A DNA stretch of 64,000 bases from Desulfuromonadaceae bacterium (GTDB lineage Bacteria; Desulfobacterota; Desulfuromonadia; Geobacterales; Pseudopelobacteraceae), in assembly GCA_028681335.1 (NCBI GenBank), contig JAQUIT010000016.1, positions 1-64,000 of the forward strand, read 5' to 3'. The notes under the pieces are model-generated. The model had not been told where the DNA came from, ran no database searches, and worked only from the letters and a program-made list of their open reading frames with translations. The stretch's first letter is position 1. Every line of letters starts with the position of its first letter. This document shows, one piece after another, positions 20,061-30,349 of this stretch. A program made the translations under genes and the position numbers.

Positions 20061-20738
20061 TTACAGAAGCAGCGCAAGAGACTCTATGACAAATGTTGCC
20101 TTATCCAGCCTGGCGGCTGGATAACTGTTGGTGACGGCACAAACCATTAGTCCGGCCGTTCTGGCGGCGGATATTCCGGCAGGTGTATCCTCTATGGCGA
20201 GAGTCGTATCTTTTGTAAAAGAACTTTTATTAGTAGACTGCAGGCGATGAAAAGCAAGCTGGTAGCATTCCGGGTCGGGCTTGCTTGCCGCAACATCGTC
20301 GGCGGTCACTATGATGTCAAAAAAATCCGCAATTCCGAGCATGGAGAGGATCGGGTCGATGTCTGAACGGAGTGCTCCACTGCATATGGCTAGTGGCAAC
20401 TTTTGCTCGTGCAGATGGGAAATAAGGTCCAGTACGCCCGGATACGCGGAAACTCCGGAACGAATGACTTCGGAGAAGAACAGAGCTTTTTGTTCTATCA
20501 AACGGTGCATCTCTCCCTGGCTGAGTTCTCTCCCGTGCGCGGAAAAAACGTGTTTGAACGCGTCTCTGTCATCAAAGCCGATGTAGGTGTCAACGTATTC
20601 CTCCCAGCTGAATTGGAGCTCAATCGGCTGCAGTGCCAGCTGAAATGCCGCATAATGAAGCGGTTCCGTGTCAACAATAACTCCATCAAAGTCAAAAATA
20701 ACGGCTTCGGCCTTTGTCCCATTTGGAAAAACAATCAT
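20061..20738 (-). CDS. HAD-superfamily phosphatase (subfamily IA, beta-phosphoglucomutase/phosphatase-like)
   Basis: 225 aa. HAD motif I DFDGVIVDTEP, motif II serine in AICSGAL, motif III lysine in ASKPDPECY, and motif IV acidic pair in AIEDTPAG. The helical cap domain after motif I fits class C1. Substrate unknown: sugar-phosphate or phosphoglycolate phosphatases share this layout. It is divergent from gap, and glyQ starts beyond its 3' end. The start has a weak ribosome site. Confidence 0.85.
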   Translation of the reverse strand: MIVFPNGTKAEAVIFDFDGVIVDTEPLHYAAFQLALQPIELQFSWEEYVDTYIGFDDRDAFKHVFSAHGRELSQGEMHRLIEQKALFFSEVIRSGVSAYPGVLDLISHLHEQKLPLAICSGALRSDIDPILSMLGIADFFDIIVTADDVAASKPDPECYQLAFHRLQSTNKSSFTKDTTLAIEDTPAGISAARTAGLMVCAVTNSYPAARLDKATFVIESLALLL

Positions 20739-20877
20739 AAATGTTAATGACCCTATTCTGTTGAGTTTTAGTTTTTGTAGATCGATACAAATAGCATTTC
20801 TTCTGTTTGTAAAACAACGAAAAAGCCTCCGAATGAAGTATTATAAAGTGCTTTTAAGTGTCACGACTTAAATATTG

Positions 20878-21976
<1,099 letters not shown>

Positions 21977-21997
21977 TAACAGAACAGTACCTGAAGG

Positions 21998-22027
21998 AGA
22001 GGGGGGATTTTTCCCCCTCTTTTTTTG
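21998..22027 (+). terminator. Rho-independent terminator between gap and pgk
   Basis: An 8-bp stem AGAGGGGG (21998-22005) with CCCCCTCT (22013-22020) is followed by a run of Ts (to 22026). It lies between gap and pgk, so gap probably yields both a monocistronic message and partial read-through into pgk. Confidence 0.75.
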
Positions 22028-22065
22028 CCATCCATTAAAACTATGACTAAATCAGGAGGTGAGCT

Positions 22066-23259
22066 GTGCCAATTCGTTATATTGATGAAATTAAGGATCT
22101 AAAAGGGAAAAAGGTCTTCATTCGTGTCGATTTCAATGTTCCTCAGGATGACAATGGAGCCATTACCGAGGATACCCGTATCGTCGGGGCGGTTCCCACC
22201 ATAAAATATGTTCTGGAACAGGGTGCCAAAGTTGTTCTGGCCTCGCATCTGGGACGTCCCAAGGGTGAAAAAAAAGCAAAATACAGTATGGCTCCTGCCA
22301 CGGCACGTCTTTCTGAGTTGCTTGGCAAGCCGGTAACTCAGGCGCCGGACTGTTTTGGGCCGGATGTTGACAAGCTTATAAATGCCATGAAGCCTGGAGA
22401 GGCGGTTATGCTTGAAAATGTCCGTTTTTACCCCGGTGAGGAAAAGAACGACATGGATTTCGCCGGTAAACTGGCAAATGGATGCGAGATCTACGTTAAC
22501 GATGCTTTTGCCGTGTCGCATCGCGCACATGCATCAGTTGAAGCCATTACCAAGCATATACCGGTAATAGCTGCCGGTTTTCTGATGAGAAATGAAATGA
22601 CCTTTTTTGATAAAGCGATGCAGAACCCTGTGCGCCCGCTGGTCGCTATACTTGGCGGTGCCAAGGTGTCCGGCAAGTTGGAGGTTCTTGAAACGCTCAT
22701 CAACAAGGTTGACAAGGTTGTTGTTGGAGGCGGAATGGCATTTACTTTCCTCAAAGCAATGGGTTACAACGTCGGGAAGTCACTTGTTGAGGATGAGTTG
22801 ATACCGACTGCTCGCACCATAATGGAAACTGCACGCACAAAAGGTGTCATGTTCTACCTTCCCGTCGATTGTGTCGTAGCCAACGCTTTTGAGGCTAATG
22901 CGACCAATTTTATTACCACTGCCCAAGAAATCCCCGCAGGCTGGATGGCTCTTGATATTGGCCCGGCAACGACAACGCTGTTTGCAGAAACCTTGCGGGA
23001 CGCAAAAACCGTTATCTGGAACGGCCCGATGGGGGTCTTCGAAATGGATGCCTTTTGCAGGGGAACATATGCAATGGCGGAGGCCGTCGCCAACTGTTTT
23101 GCAACAACCATCATTGGTGGTGGAGACACCGATTCAGCTGTTCGTAAGGCCGGAGTGGAAAATCGGGTCAGCTATATTTCAACGGGTGGTGGGGCTTTTC
23201 TGGAGTTGCTGGAGGGCAAGACGCTGCCTGGCGTCAATGCACTTGAAGTTACATTATAA
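22066..23259 (+). CDS. pgk: Phosphoglycerate kinase
   Basis: 397 aa from a GTG at 22066, after AGGAGGTGA. N-terminal substrate site [19 protein letters not shown], and the C-terminal nucleotide loop GGGDTDSAV. It transfers phosphate from 1,3-bisphosphoglycerate to ADP. It is separated from gap by a terminator and from tpiA by 17 bases. Confidence 0.97.
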   Translation: MPIRYIDEIKDLKGKKVFIRVDFNVPQDDNGAITEDTRIVGAVPTIKYVLEQGAKVVLASHLGRPKGEKKAKYSMAPATARLSELLGKPVTQAPDCFGPDVDKLINAMKPGEAVMLENVRFYPGEEKNDMDFAGKLANGCEIYVNDAFAVSHRAHASVEAITKHIPVIAAGFLMRNEMTFFDKAMQNPVRPLVAILGGAKVSGKLEVLETLINKVDKVVVGGGMAFTFLKAMGYNVGKSLVEDELIPTARTIMETARTKGVMFYLPVDCVVANAFEANATNFITTAQEIPAGWMALDIGPATTTLFAETLRDAKTVIWNGPMGVFEMDAFCRGTYAMAEAVANCFATTIIGGGDTDSAVRKAGVENRVSYISTGGGAFLELLEGKTLPGVNALEVTL

Positions 23260-23276
23260 ATAAAAAGGGGAGACTG

Positions 23277-24032
23277 ATGCGCATACCGGTTATTGCTGGG
23301 AACTGGAAACTCTTTAAAACAATCGGTGAGTCTGTTGCTCTGGTGGATGATCTTAAACCACTGGTAGCAAATATCCATGGCGTGGAAATTGTTGTTGCGC
23401 CGGTGTTTACAGCCTTAAGCCGTGTCTGTGACGTGGTCAAAGGATCAAATGTATTGCTGGCAGCTCAAGACTGTTATTGGGAAGAAGAAGGGGCATTCAC
23501 GGGAGAAGTCGCTCCAAGGCTATTGAAAGACGCTGGGTGCAGTCACGTCATTATCGGGCATTCAGAGCGGCGTCAGTATTTCGGAGAGACGGACCTGAGC
23601 GTAAACAAGAAAACCAAGGCGGCCATTGCTGCTGGGTTAACTGCCATTGTATGCGTTGGTGAGTTGCTGGCGGACCGGGAAGCTGGTCAAACGTTTTCAG
23701 TTATTGAAGCACAGATTCAGGGTGGTTTGGCAGGACTTGAAGCCAACTCCTTGAGGCATGTTATTGTCGCTTACGAACCTGTGTGGGCTATTGGTACCGG
23801 TAAGACCGCCAGTGATGCTCAGGCGCAAGAGGTGCATGCCTTTATCCGCCAGCTGATTGTCAGCCTGTTTAATCAGTCTGTGGCTGACGCTGTGCGTATT
23901 CTCTATGGTGGCAGCGTTAAGCCTGATAATGTCAAAGGATTGATGTCTCAGCCCGATATAGACGGCGCACTTGTTGGAGGGGCGAGTCTTAAGGCGGAGT
24001 CTTTTGCTGCAATTGTGGGCTTTGATTCCTGA
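23277..24032 (+). CDS. tpiA: Triosephosphate isomerase
   Basis: 251 aa after AAGGGGAG. TIM barrel with N9/K11 (AGNWKLF), catalytic H95 in IIGHSERR, catalytic E167 in AYEPVWAIGTG, and phosphate loops YGGSVKP and VGGASL. It interconverts DHAP and G3P. Confidence 0.97.
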   Translation: MRIPVIAGNWKLFKTIGESVALVDDLKPLVANIHGVEIVVAPVFTALSRVCDVVKGSNVLLAAQDCYWEEEGAFTGEVAPRLLKDAGCSHVIIGHSERRQYFGETDLSVNKKTKAAIAAGLTAIVCVGELLADREAGQTFSVIEAQIQGGLAGLEANSLRHVIVAYEPVWAIGTGKTASDAQAQEVHAFIRQLIVSLFNQSVADAVRILYGGSVKPDNVKGLMSQPDIDGALVGGASLKAESFAAIVGFDS

Positions 24033-24079
24033 AAGCAGTCGTTTTCTCGCCCGTTTTTTGTTTTCGCTGAATTTAGAAC

Positions 24080-24109
24080 TTTACAGCATGTAATTTGCTG
24101 TGCTATAAA
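24080..24109 (+). promoter_or_regulatory. Candidate secG promoter
   Basis: TTTACA (24080-24085), 18 bases, TATAAA (24104-24109), 30 bases before the secG ATG. The -35 box overlaps a small inverted repeat (ACAGCA / TGCTGT). Confidence 0.4.
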
Positions 24110-24139
24110 TTTTCTCTTTAAAACGTCCTAGGGGATCGT

Positions 24140-24454
24140 ATGACAATCGCTCTTACAATTTTACATGTAATCGTTAGCCTTTTCTTGATTGCCGTTGTGT
24201 TGCTGCAATCCGGTAAAGGTGCTGAAATGGGAGCTTCCTTTGGCAGCAGCGGAAGCCAGTCTGTTTTTGGCGCCGGTGGCGGGACTTCCTTTTTGAGTAA
24301 GCTAACTACAAGTGCAGCAATTATTTTTATGCTGACGTCATTGACTCTGGCATATATTTCCGGTCAGCCATCATCTTCCTCCATGATGGCAGGCAAAGGA
24401 AAGTCGGTTGTCGCGCCTGTTGTTCCAGTAACTCCGGCTCAACCTCAAAAGTAA
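24140..24454 (+). CDS. secG: Preprotein translocase subunit SecG
   Basis: 104 aa. Two membrane helices (about 2-22 and 52-74) flank the conserved cytoplasmic loop VLLQSGKGAEMGASFGSS. The Pro/Val-rich C-terminal tail is short. It is part of the SecYEG channel, and the tpiA-secG-tRNA-Leu order is common in bacteria. Confidence 0.93.
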   Translation: MTIALTILHVIVSLFLIAVVLLQSGKGAEMGASFGSSGSQSVFGAGGGTSFLSKLTTSAAIIFMLTSLTLAYISGQPSSSSMMAGKGKSVVAPVVPVTPAQPQK

Positions 24455-24573
24455 TATTTTTACTTGATAAAAGTTTGTAGCTGTGTTAGAAAGCAAACTT
24501 ATTTTGAGTGAGTATCCAGCTGCAAAGTTTCAGACATATACAGAATGTGCACAGAATTTAGTGTGCTCTGCTT

Positions 24574-24660
24574 GCGGTGGTGGCGGAACTGGTAGACGCA
24601 CCAGCTTGAGGGGCTGGCGGGGGCAACTCCGTGATGGTTCGATTCCATTCCACCGCACCA
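24574..24660 (+). tRNA. tRNA-Leu (GAG)
   Basis: 87 nt including an encoded CCA. Acceptor arms GCGGTGG and CCACCGC, anticodon stem CCAGC/GCTGG with loop TTGAGGG giving anticodon GAG, a long variable arm (GGGGGCAACTCC region) as in class II tRNAs, and T-loop GGTTCGATTCC. It reads CUC and CUU codons. Confidence 0.96.
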
Positions 24661-24665
24661 GTTAA

Positions 24666-24701
24666 AATAGAGGGTTACAGCATATGCTGTAACCCTCTAT
24701 T
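24666..24701 (+). terminator. Terminator after tRNA-Leu, perfect 36-base palindrome
   Basis: A perfect inverted repeat of two 18-base arms (the 16-bp stem leaves an ATAT turn) begins five bases after the tRNA 3' end; a T-rich stretch follows. Its 5' arm contains AGAGGGTTACAGC, which recurs at the same distance behind tRNA-Arg(UCU). Confidence 0.75.
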
Positions 24702-24838
24702 CGTTTGTGTGTGTTTTCGTGACCCTGTATGGGTGATAGACGGTGCTTTCGATATTGAAGAAGTGTTTGTGATGGTTGACAAGAATAGCTGTATGGGGAT
24801 TTTTGTGGACGTTTTGTTGTTGTGTGGGCCTGCTGCAG

Positions 24839-24885
24839 AATAACAATAAAACCACCCCGGTGTCTGGAGTGGTTTTATTGTTATT
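24839..24885 (-). terminator. Long hairpin terminator downstream of the 24899-25261 gene
   Basis: A perfect 17-bp stem (24839-24855 with 24869-24885) with a 13-base loop. A/T-rich outer ends allow use in either direction. It lies 14 bases beyond the stop of the minus-strand small gene. Confidence 0.7.
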
Positions 24886-24898
24886 GGTCAACTATCTA

Positions 24899-25261
24899 TC
24901 AGTTAGACTGTGAATGCTCCGCCACACCAACGACCATGAGATAGAGGCGGACATCGATCGAATGTGTATCGCCAGGCTTTGAAGGTAATGAAACAATAGA
25001 TTCAAGTATCTTCTTGGCCATTTCTTTCTCTCTGGAAGCACGTGATGGAAGTTCCTTGGCAAAGATCATAATTTTTATGTCGGAGCCAACATCACGTGGA
25101 CTAGCTTTGGAAAACCCAAGTGAAATTTGTTCAGGTTTGACTATGGCTGCCCTTCCGCCGGGCGCCTCAAGCGTATCGGCTAAGATGCTGGGCAATGCCA
25201 TTGCCAAATTGTCAAGCAATGCGTCAGTAACGTTTGTCTTGTGTATGATTGTTGCGTTCAT
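24899..25261 (-). CDS. Hypothetical protein, 120 aa
   Basis: 120 aa with GGAGG eight bases before the ATG, its own terminator, and a coherent alpha/beta pattern: an N-terminal helix (DALLDNLAMALPSILADTL), a strand IKIMIFAKELPS, a helix EMAKKILESIV, and a strand DVRLYLMVVGVAEHSQ. The alternation resembles small tautomerase-like folds, but the N-terminal catalytic proline of that family is absent, so I assign no function. A 51-aa gene lies just upstream on the same strand. Confidence 0.7.
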   Translation of the reverse strand: MNATIIHKTNVTDALLDNLAMALPSILADTLEAPGGRAAIVKPEQISLGFSKASPRDVGSDIKIMIFAKELPSRASREKEMAKKILESIVSLPSKPGDTHSIDVRLYLMVVGVAEHSQSN

Positions 25262-25367
25262 TGTTCTCTCCTCCTGTTAACCAAAACATGAATTTGATTT
25301 AGTAGCTAAGTAAAACATACTCCCTTTGATTCCAAACCTGCTCCCATTGGAGGCGAGTTTGTTTGTG

Positions 25368-25523
25368 TCATGCAACAATGTCGGTTAATGCCGCAGAAAC
25401 CTCTTCAATTAGTTCGTCATTATAGCCGGCTTCACTCAAAATCTCAAATATATGAAATGCTATCTGAGCAGGTCTTCCATGTGCAAGTAGTGATTCTTGG
25501 AGTTGGTGCAGAAGTATTTCCAA
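25368..25523 (-). CDS. Small protein, 51 aa, TTG start
   Basis: A 52-codon frame begins with TTG at 25523, seven bases after AGGGG, with an in-frame TAG upstream that fixes the start region. The product, MEILLHQLQESLLAHGRP followed by helical, acidic sequence ending in ALTDIVA, is an amphipathic, probably all-helical protein. It lies upstream of the 120-aa gene on the same strand, separated by 106 bases. Function unknown. Codon choice and the ribosome site support translation, but the start codon is non-standard. Confidence 0.5.
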   Translation of the reverse strand: MEILLHQLQESLLAHGRPAQIAFHIFEILSEAGYNDELIEEVSAALTDIVA

Positions 25524-25578
25524 TGGGTTCCCCTATAATTAAGTAAATGTGCAGATGTCGCGTAAGAAAGTATGTGGC

Positions 25579-25609
25579 AAAAAAAATAGGCTACAGCTTA
25601 GCTGTAACC
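25579..25609 (-). terminator. Terminator after tRNA-Arg(UCU)
   Basis: On the minus strand GGTTACAGC, loop TAA and GCTGTAGCC form a 9-bp stem with one mismatch, then TA and eight Ts. It begins 12 bases after the tRNA CCA end. Confidence 0.8.
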
Positions 25610-25621
25610 CTCTTTAATTGT

Positions 25622-25698
25622 TGGTGCGCCCGACAGGATTCGAACCTGTGACCTACGGCTTAGAAGGCCGTTGCTCTATCCAGCTGAGCTACGAGCGC
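25622..25698 (-). tRNA. tRNA-Arg (UCU)
   Basis: 77 nt with encoded CCA. Acceptor GCGCTCG/CGGGCGC, D arm GCTCAGCTGGATAGAGC, anticodon stem ACGGC/GCCGT with loop CTTCTAA (anticodon TCT), and T arm with GGTTCGAATCC. It reads AGA and AGG. Confidence 0.96.
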
Positions 25699-25826
25699 AC
25701 AAGGTATGCATCAAGGATGTTTTCTCGCTGCCAAGGAGGGAACTATATAGCCCGCAGCCGCTATTGTCAAGGCTTGTGGCTGTTTGTTAAGAATAAAATT
25801 GGCTGAGTTGCCAGCGTTCCTAAAAT

Positions 25827-25903
25827 TGGTACGCCCGGACCGATTCGAACGGCCGACACCCAGGTTCGAAGCCTGGTGCTCTATCCAGCTGAGCTACGGG
25901 CGC
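25827..25903 (-). tRNA. tRNA-Arg (UCG)
   Basis: 77 nt with encoded CCA. Acceptor GCGCCCG/CGGGCGT, D arm GCTCAGCTGGATAGAGC identical to that of the other tRNA-Arg, anticodon stem CCAGG/CCTGG with loop CTTCGAA (anticodon TCG), and T loop GTTCGAATC. It lies 128 bases upstream of tRNA-Arg(UCU), probably cotranscribed. Confidence 0.95.
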
Positions 25904-26005
25904 GCATAATAGGATATAACTTTGAAACAATAGCATATTTAATTTAGAAACAGAATTGATTTGTAAAACAAAAGTTGTGTGCCGGAGCGAGGAAGTATTT
26001 TAACA

Positions 26006-26923
26006 TTATTTATCATATTGATCTATAAATGACTTCACCTGTTTGGATGTCTCACTTTTGGGGTCAAGTGCAAGATATTGACGCCATAGAATAAGAGCTT
26101 TAGGGAAGTTGTTAAGATCAAAGGCGTATATATAGGCACTGTTGTAAAGACTCTCAAGGTTTTTTGGGTCTATTAAGTACGCTTTTTCGAAGTTTACCAG
26201 CGCTCGTTTGAAATCGCCGGTCTGACGATACATGGCTCCCTGATCATTGAGGATGTCAGCGTTGTCAGGTTGTATGGCAAGAGCACGCGCATAGGCATTA
26301 ATGGCCTGTTCAGGTTGGTCGGTGTCGAAATAAATATTTCCAAGCTCTTTCCAGGTTTCTACGGTTGCTTTCTTTGCAGTTATCTTTTTTTGAATGTTTT
26401 CGATCTGCTGCAACTTGTCGCTGCTTAGCACCCTGTCAGCGGTTGTGTCAGGTGCCTCTTCCTGCTTAGGTTCCGTAGCTTCTCCTGTTTCTACAGTTTC
26501 ATCATCCGAAACCGGACAGATGTTCTCTGCTGCGCAGTCAAGCACCGACCCTGGCAGTATCAGGTCCGGCTGGGTGTTCCCACGCAGTTGTTTCAAACGC
26601 TCTCCCTTTACTCCCAATATATCAATGTGGTCGAGTAGTGCGGTCTGTTCTTGGCAGTCTATCTCATAAGATTCCAGGTGTGATCGATAGCGTTTCTCGT
26701 TGTATTCCGCAGCGGCTGATTTACGCTCAGTTTCTCCCACGGGAACAAAGCGTAATACTATTTTCAGTCGTCCCTGCGGTGTGAGGTCGATGGACTGGGA
26801 ATCATACGTAACCTTGTGCCGTGATGTGCCTTTAAGTGTTTCCCACTGACCAGCCAAGGCCTGGTCATGCAGCCCGCAAATGAGCATTACCACAACACAG
26901 AGTTGTAAAAAAAAGAGGGGCAT
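26006..26923 (-). CDS. Secreted TPR protein
   Basis: 305 aa. A signal peptide ends near HDQALAGQW. Residues about 25-110 form a beta-rich domain (GQWETLKGTSRHKVTYDS, then SYEIDCQ) reminiscent of the surface-adhesin E family. An acidic linker follows. The C-terminal region (about 185-300) holds three TPR-like repeats, including LGNIYFDTDQPEQAINAY. That region aligns without gaps with the TPR protein at 63435. Probably a periplasmic scaffold; function unknown. Confidence 0.8.
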   Translation of the reverse strand: MPLFFLQLCVVVMLICGLHDQALAGQWETLKGTSRHKVTYDSQSIDLTPQGRLKIVLRFVPVGETERKSAAAEYNEKRYRSHLESYEIDCQEQTALLDHIDILGVKGERLKQLRGNTQPDLILPGSVLDCAAENICPVSDDETVETGEATEPKQEEAPDTTADRVLSSDKLQQIENIQKKITAKKATVETWKELGNIYFDTDQPEQAINAYARALAIQPDNADILNDQGAMYRQTGDFKRALVNFEKAYLIDPKNLESLYNSAYIYAFDLNNFPKALILWRQYLALDPKSETSKQVKSFIDQYDK

Positions 26924-27221
26924 AACGGTCTCGCTTGGTACCCATGACCATGTGGGGCGTTATTCTGAAGTATATTTATGCGTATGACAGGTGAATTGTC
27001 AAGGCGCTTCAGATGGTTCGTGCGATTATCAGGCGGCTTTGCCTCTATGTTTTACAAAAGGAAGCCATGGTATTATCCCTTCCTTCAAGCCGTCTTCTTT
27101 GGTGTGTTTCTAATTGAAAAAAATATACAACTAAGAGTGTATTATGCTAGCATCCGCGCTTACATTTGAGAAGTTGTATGATGTGTGATGTGGCACAGAG
27201 TGCTGGTGAGGAGTAGGCTGG

Positions 27222-29261
27222 ATGGAAATGAATAAGTATTCAATCTCAAATTCTCTTACCTCGCTTAATATACAGTCGGAGGAGTCTGATTATCTATCCG
27301 GGGAGAAGAGTCTCGGCAAGGTGCACCGTCTTCCCCCTGCAATCTGGAAGAAAATGGTTGGAGATGCACAGAGCCCGATTGATAAAGCCATTGAACGAAC
27401 CAGAGACTTTTTTTTTAGTGAACAAAGGCCAGATGGTTACTGGTGGGCGGAGCTTGAGTCGAACGTGACAATAACAGCGGAATATATCATGCTGTTTCAC
27501 TTTCTTGGTATGGTCGACAAGCAACGCGAACGAAAAATGGCGCATTATATTTTAGGCAAGCAGACGGAAGATGGCGGGTGGCCGCTCTGGTTTGGAGGTC
27601 CCGGCGACCTTTCAACAACAATCGAAGCGTATTTTTCACTTAAATTGGCAGGTTATGATGCTGCTGGCTCTGCCATGTGCAAGGCTCGAGAATTTATTCT
27701 TTCCAAAGGCGGCCTTCTCAAGGCTCGCGTGTTTACAAAGATCTTTCTGGCATTGTTTGGAGAATTCCCCTGGCTTGGCGTTCCTTCAATGCCTATTGAA
27801 CTTATGATGCTCCCGGAATGGGCGTACTTTAATGTTTACGAGTTGTCCAGCTGGTCACGTGCGACGATTATTCCGCTATCTGTCGTCATGTCGGAAAATC
27901 CAATTAGAAAACTGCCTCCACGAGCCAGAGTACAGGAGCTTTTTGTCCGTCCTCTCCGCCCCTCTGATTATACGTTTTCCCTCCAGGACGGTATCTTCAG
28001 CTGGAAAAACTTTTTTATTGGTGCTGATCATCTGCTGAAAATCTACGAATCATCACCGATCCGCCCTTTAAAAAAACGATCAGTTGCACTTGCGGAAAAG
28101 TGGATTTTGGACCATCAGGAGTCAAGCGGAGACTGGGGGGGGATTCAGCCTGCCATGCTCAACTCTGTCTTGGCGCTCCACTGTCTCGGCTATGCTAATG
28201 ATCATCCGGCGGTTACAAGTGGTCTGGAGGCATTGGCAAACTTTTGCATTGAGGATGATGAAAATCTTTTGCTGCAGTCGTGCGTTTCCCCCGTATGGGA
28301 CACTGCACTGGTTCTGGTTGCGATGCAGGAGGCGGGTGTTCCGGTTGATCACCCGGCTTTGGTAAAATCCGCTCAGTGGCTGCTGGACCGTGAGGTTCTA
28401 TTTAAAGGGGACTGGCAGGCCAAATCTCCGAATCTTGAGCCTGGTGGTTGGGCGTTTGAGTTTCTTAATGACTGGTATCCGGATGTTGACGATTCCGGGT
28501 TTGTCATGTTGTCGATCAAGGACATCAAGGTTCGTGATGAACAACAGAGAGATCAGGCGATCAAACGCGGGATTAGCTGGTGCCTCGGGATGCAGAGCGA
28601 AAATGGCGGGTGGGGGGCTTTTGACAAAGACAATACAAAGTATCTTCTGAACAAAATACCTTTTGCCGATCTTGAGGCGCTGATAGATCCACCGACAGCT
28701 GACCTTACCGGCCGTATGCTTGAACTTTTTGGCACATTTAAATTTTCCAGAAGTCATCCTGCCGTTGTACGAGCGTTGCAGTTTGTCAAGGAGGAACAGG
28801 AGCCTGAAGGGCCATGGTGGGGGCGTTGGGGGGTAAACTATATTTACGGGACGTGGTCGGTGCTTGGTGGCTTGGCCGCCATTGGCGAAGATATGACCCA
28901 GCCATACATCAGGAAGACGGTCAACTGGCTTAAGTCCAAGCAAAATCTGGATGGCGGGTGGGGCGAGGTTTGTGACTCTTATAGTGACCGCTCTTTGATG
29001 GGTTGCGGGCCCAGTACCCCATCTCAAACAGCCTGGGCGCTTCTCTCGCTTTTTGCTGCCGGAGAGGTTACGTCAAAAGCTGCTTTGCGGGGTATTGAAT
29101 ATCTTGTTGCCACCCAGAAACCTGATGGCTCGTGGGATGAAGACGCTTTTACCGGGACCGGGTTTCCTAAATTTTTTATGATAAAATATCATATTTACCG
29201 TAATTGTTTCCCGCTGACAGCCCTTGGCAGATATCGTCGTTTGCTGCTTGAGAAAGTATGA
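27222..29261 (+). CDS. shc: Squalene-hopene cyclase
   Basis: 679 aa after GAGGAG; an ATG at 27228 is an alternative start. Several QW repeats are visible (QRPDGYWWAEL near 69-79, QTEDGGW near 114, QSENGGWGAFD, QNLDGGWGE, QKPDGSWDE). The catalytic acidic motif is DVDD at 421-424. It cyclises squalene to hopene, the first step of hopanoid synthesis, at the membrane. The residues after DVDD are Ser-Gly instead of the usual Thr-Ala. hpnA follows. The 298 bases upstream show no gene or clear promoter. Confidence 0.95.
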   Translation: MEMNKYSISNSLTSLNIQSEESDYLSGEKSLGKVHRLPPAIWKKMVGDAQSPIDKAIERTRDFFFSEQRPDGYWWAELESNVTITAEYIMLFHFLGMVDKQRERKMAHYILGKQTEDGGWPLWFGGPGDLSTTIEAYFSLKLAGYDAAGSAMCKAREFILSKGGLLKARVFTKIFLALFGEFPWLGVPSMPIELMMLPEWAYFNVYELSSWSRATIIPLSVVMSENPIRKLPPRARVQELFVRPLRPSDYTFSLQDGIFSWKNFFIGADHLLKIYESSPIRPLKKRSVALAEKWILDHQESSGDWGGIQPAMLNSVLALHCLGYANDHPAVTSGLEALANFCIEDDENLLLQSCVSPVWDTALVLVAMQEAGVPVDHPALVKSAQWLLDREVLFKGDWQAKSPNLEPGGWAFEFLNDWYPDVDDSGFVMLSIKDIKVRDEQQRDQAIKRGISWCLGMQSENGGWGAFDKDNTKYLLNKIPFADLEALIDPPTADLTGRMLELFGTFKFSRSHPAVVRALQFVKEEQEPEGPWWGRWGVNYIYGTWSVLGGLAAIGEDMTQPYIRKTVNWLKSKQNLDGGWGEVCDSYSDRSLMGCGPSTPSQTAWALLSLFAAGEVTSKAALRGIEYLVATQKPDGSWDEDAFTGTGFPKFFMIKYHIYRNCFPLTALGRYRRLLLEKV

Positions 29262-29345
29262 AAGACTTTGATTGGTGACCAGTCGTAACTGCTGTTGGAA
29301 TGAAGGTCATTATACTATGCACGTGCTAATTCGATCCCTTTTTAT

Positions 29346-30329
29346 ATGAAGACCTTTGTTACGGGTGCAACCGGTTTTATTGGTGCCAATATTGTGCGTG
29401 AGCTGCTCCGCGACGGGAGGGAAGTTAGAGCGCTTGTGCGGCCAACTTCGAATCTTGCTAATCTGAAAGGACTTGATGTCGAGATCTGGAAGGGAGATAT
29501 CCTCGATACAGCCGGGTTGAGGGCAGGGCTTAAGGGGTGTGATGTTCTGTACCATGCAGCCGCTGACTATCGCCTCTGGGCGCGCAACCCTGACGAGATG
29601 TACCGCACCAATGTGGGAGGGACCACAGCCGTTTTGGAAGCGGCGTTGGAAAGCGACATTTCGAGAGTTGTCTACACCAGCAGCGTTGGGACTCTTGGTA
29701 ACTCCGGGGATTGTATTCCGGGGAATGAAGATACAAAAGTCGCGCTGAGTGATATGGTTGGTCCCTATAAGAGAAGCAAATTCCTTGCTGAGAGAGAAGC
29801 AGAAAGGTTTGTTGCCCTCGGGCTCCCAATTGTAATAGTAAATCCTTCGACCCCGGTTGGGCCGTGGGATTTAAAACCGACACCCACCGGGAAAATAATT
29901 GTTGATTTCCTGAAACGCAGAATGCCGGCATATTTGGATACAGGCTTGAATTTGATTGATGTTGAGGATTGTGCCCGTGGGCACATCCAGGCAGAGCAAA
30001 AAGGTCAAGTGGGGCGGAAATATATACTTGGTAATGCCGACCTGTCTTTGCGGGATGTTTTCACAATGCTTGCGGCGATAACAGGGATTCCGGCACCCAA
30101 AGTCCGCTTGCCGTATGCTCCGGTACTTATGGCTGCCTGGTTGAATGAGGGGGTTTCCCGAATATCAGGCCGTGAGCCGTTGATCCCGTTGTCTGGAGTT
30201 CAAATGGCGGCTCATCATATGTATTTTGACTCAGGAAGGGCCGTTTGTGAGCTTGGTCTGCAGCACTCTTCCGTAAAAGGAGCTCTGGAACGAGCGGTAG
30301 AGTGGTTTGTTGCAAACGGATACGTATAG
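29346..30329 (+). CDS. hpnA: Hopanoid-associated sugar epimerase (HpnA-like)
   Basis: 327 aa. Extended SDR: Rossmann motif [16 protein letters not shown] at the N-terminus, YTSSVGTLG active-site serine region, and YKRSKFLAE with the catalytic Tyr-x3-Lys. The sequence and its position after shc fit HpnA, a sugar epimerase/reductase linked to hopanoid side-chain modification. No convincing ribosome site precedes the ATG. Confidence 0.85.
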   Translation: MKTFVTGATGFIGANIVRELLRDGREVRALVRPTSNLANLKGLDVEIWKGDILDTAGLRAGLKGCDVLYHAAADYRLWARNPDEMYRTNVGGTTAVLEAALESDISRVVYTSSVGTLGNSGDCIPGNEDTKVALSDMVGPYKRSKFLAEREAERFVALGLPIVIVNPSTPVGPWDLKPTPTGKIIVDFLKRRMPAYLDTGLNLIDVEDCARGHIQAEQKGQVGRKYILGNADLSLRDVFTMLAAITGIPAPKVRLPYAPVLMAAWLNEGVSRISGREPLIPLSGVQMAAHHMYFDSGRAVCELGLQHSSVKGALERAVEWFVANGYV

Positions 30330-30349
30330 AAACAGATGAGGTACCAACG

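Noticed and set aside
24483-24665. 60-codon frame covering tRNA-Leu
   Set aside because: Most of it is the tRNA sequence itself.
25618-25806. 62-codon frame covering tRNA-Arg(UCU)
   Set aside because: It reads the complement of a tRNA gene; not a protein gene.
27114-27145. TTGAAA and TATTAT boxes before shc
   Set aside because: Spacing is 20 bases, outside the usual range for sigma-70.
26978-27169. 63-codon frame upstream of shc
   Set aside because: No ribosome site and no family features; the 298-base gap shows no clear gene or promoter.
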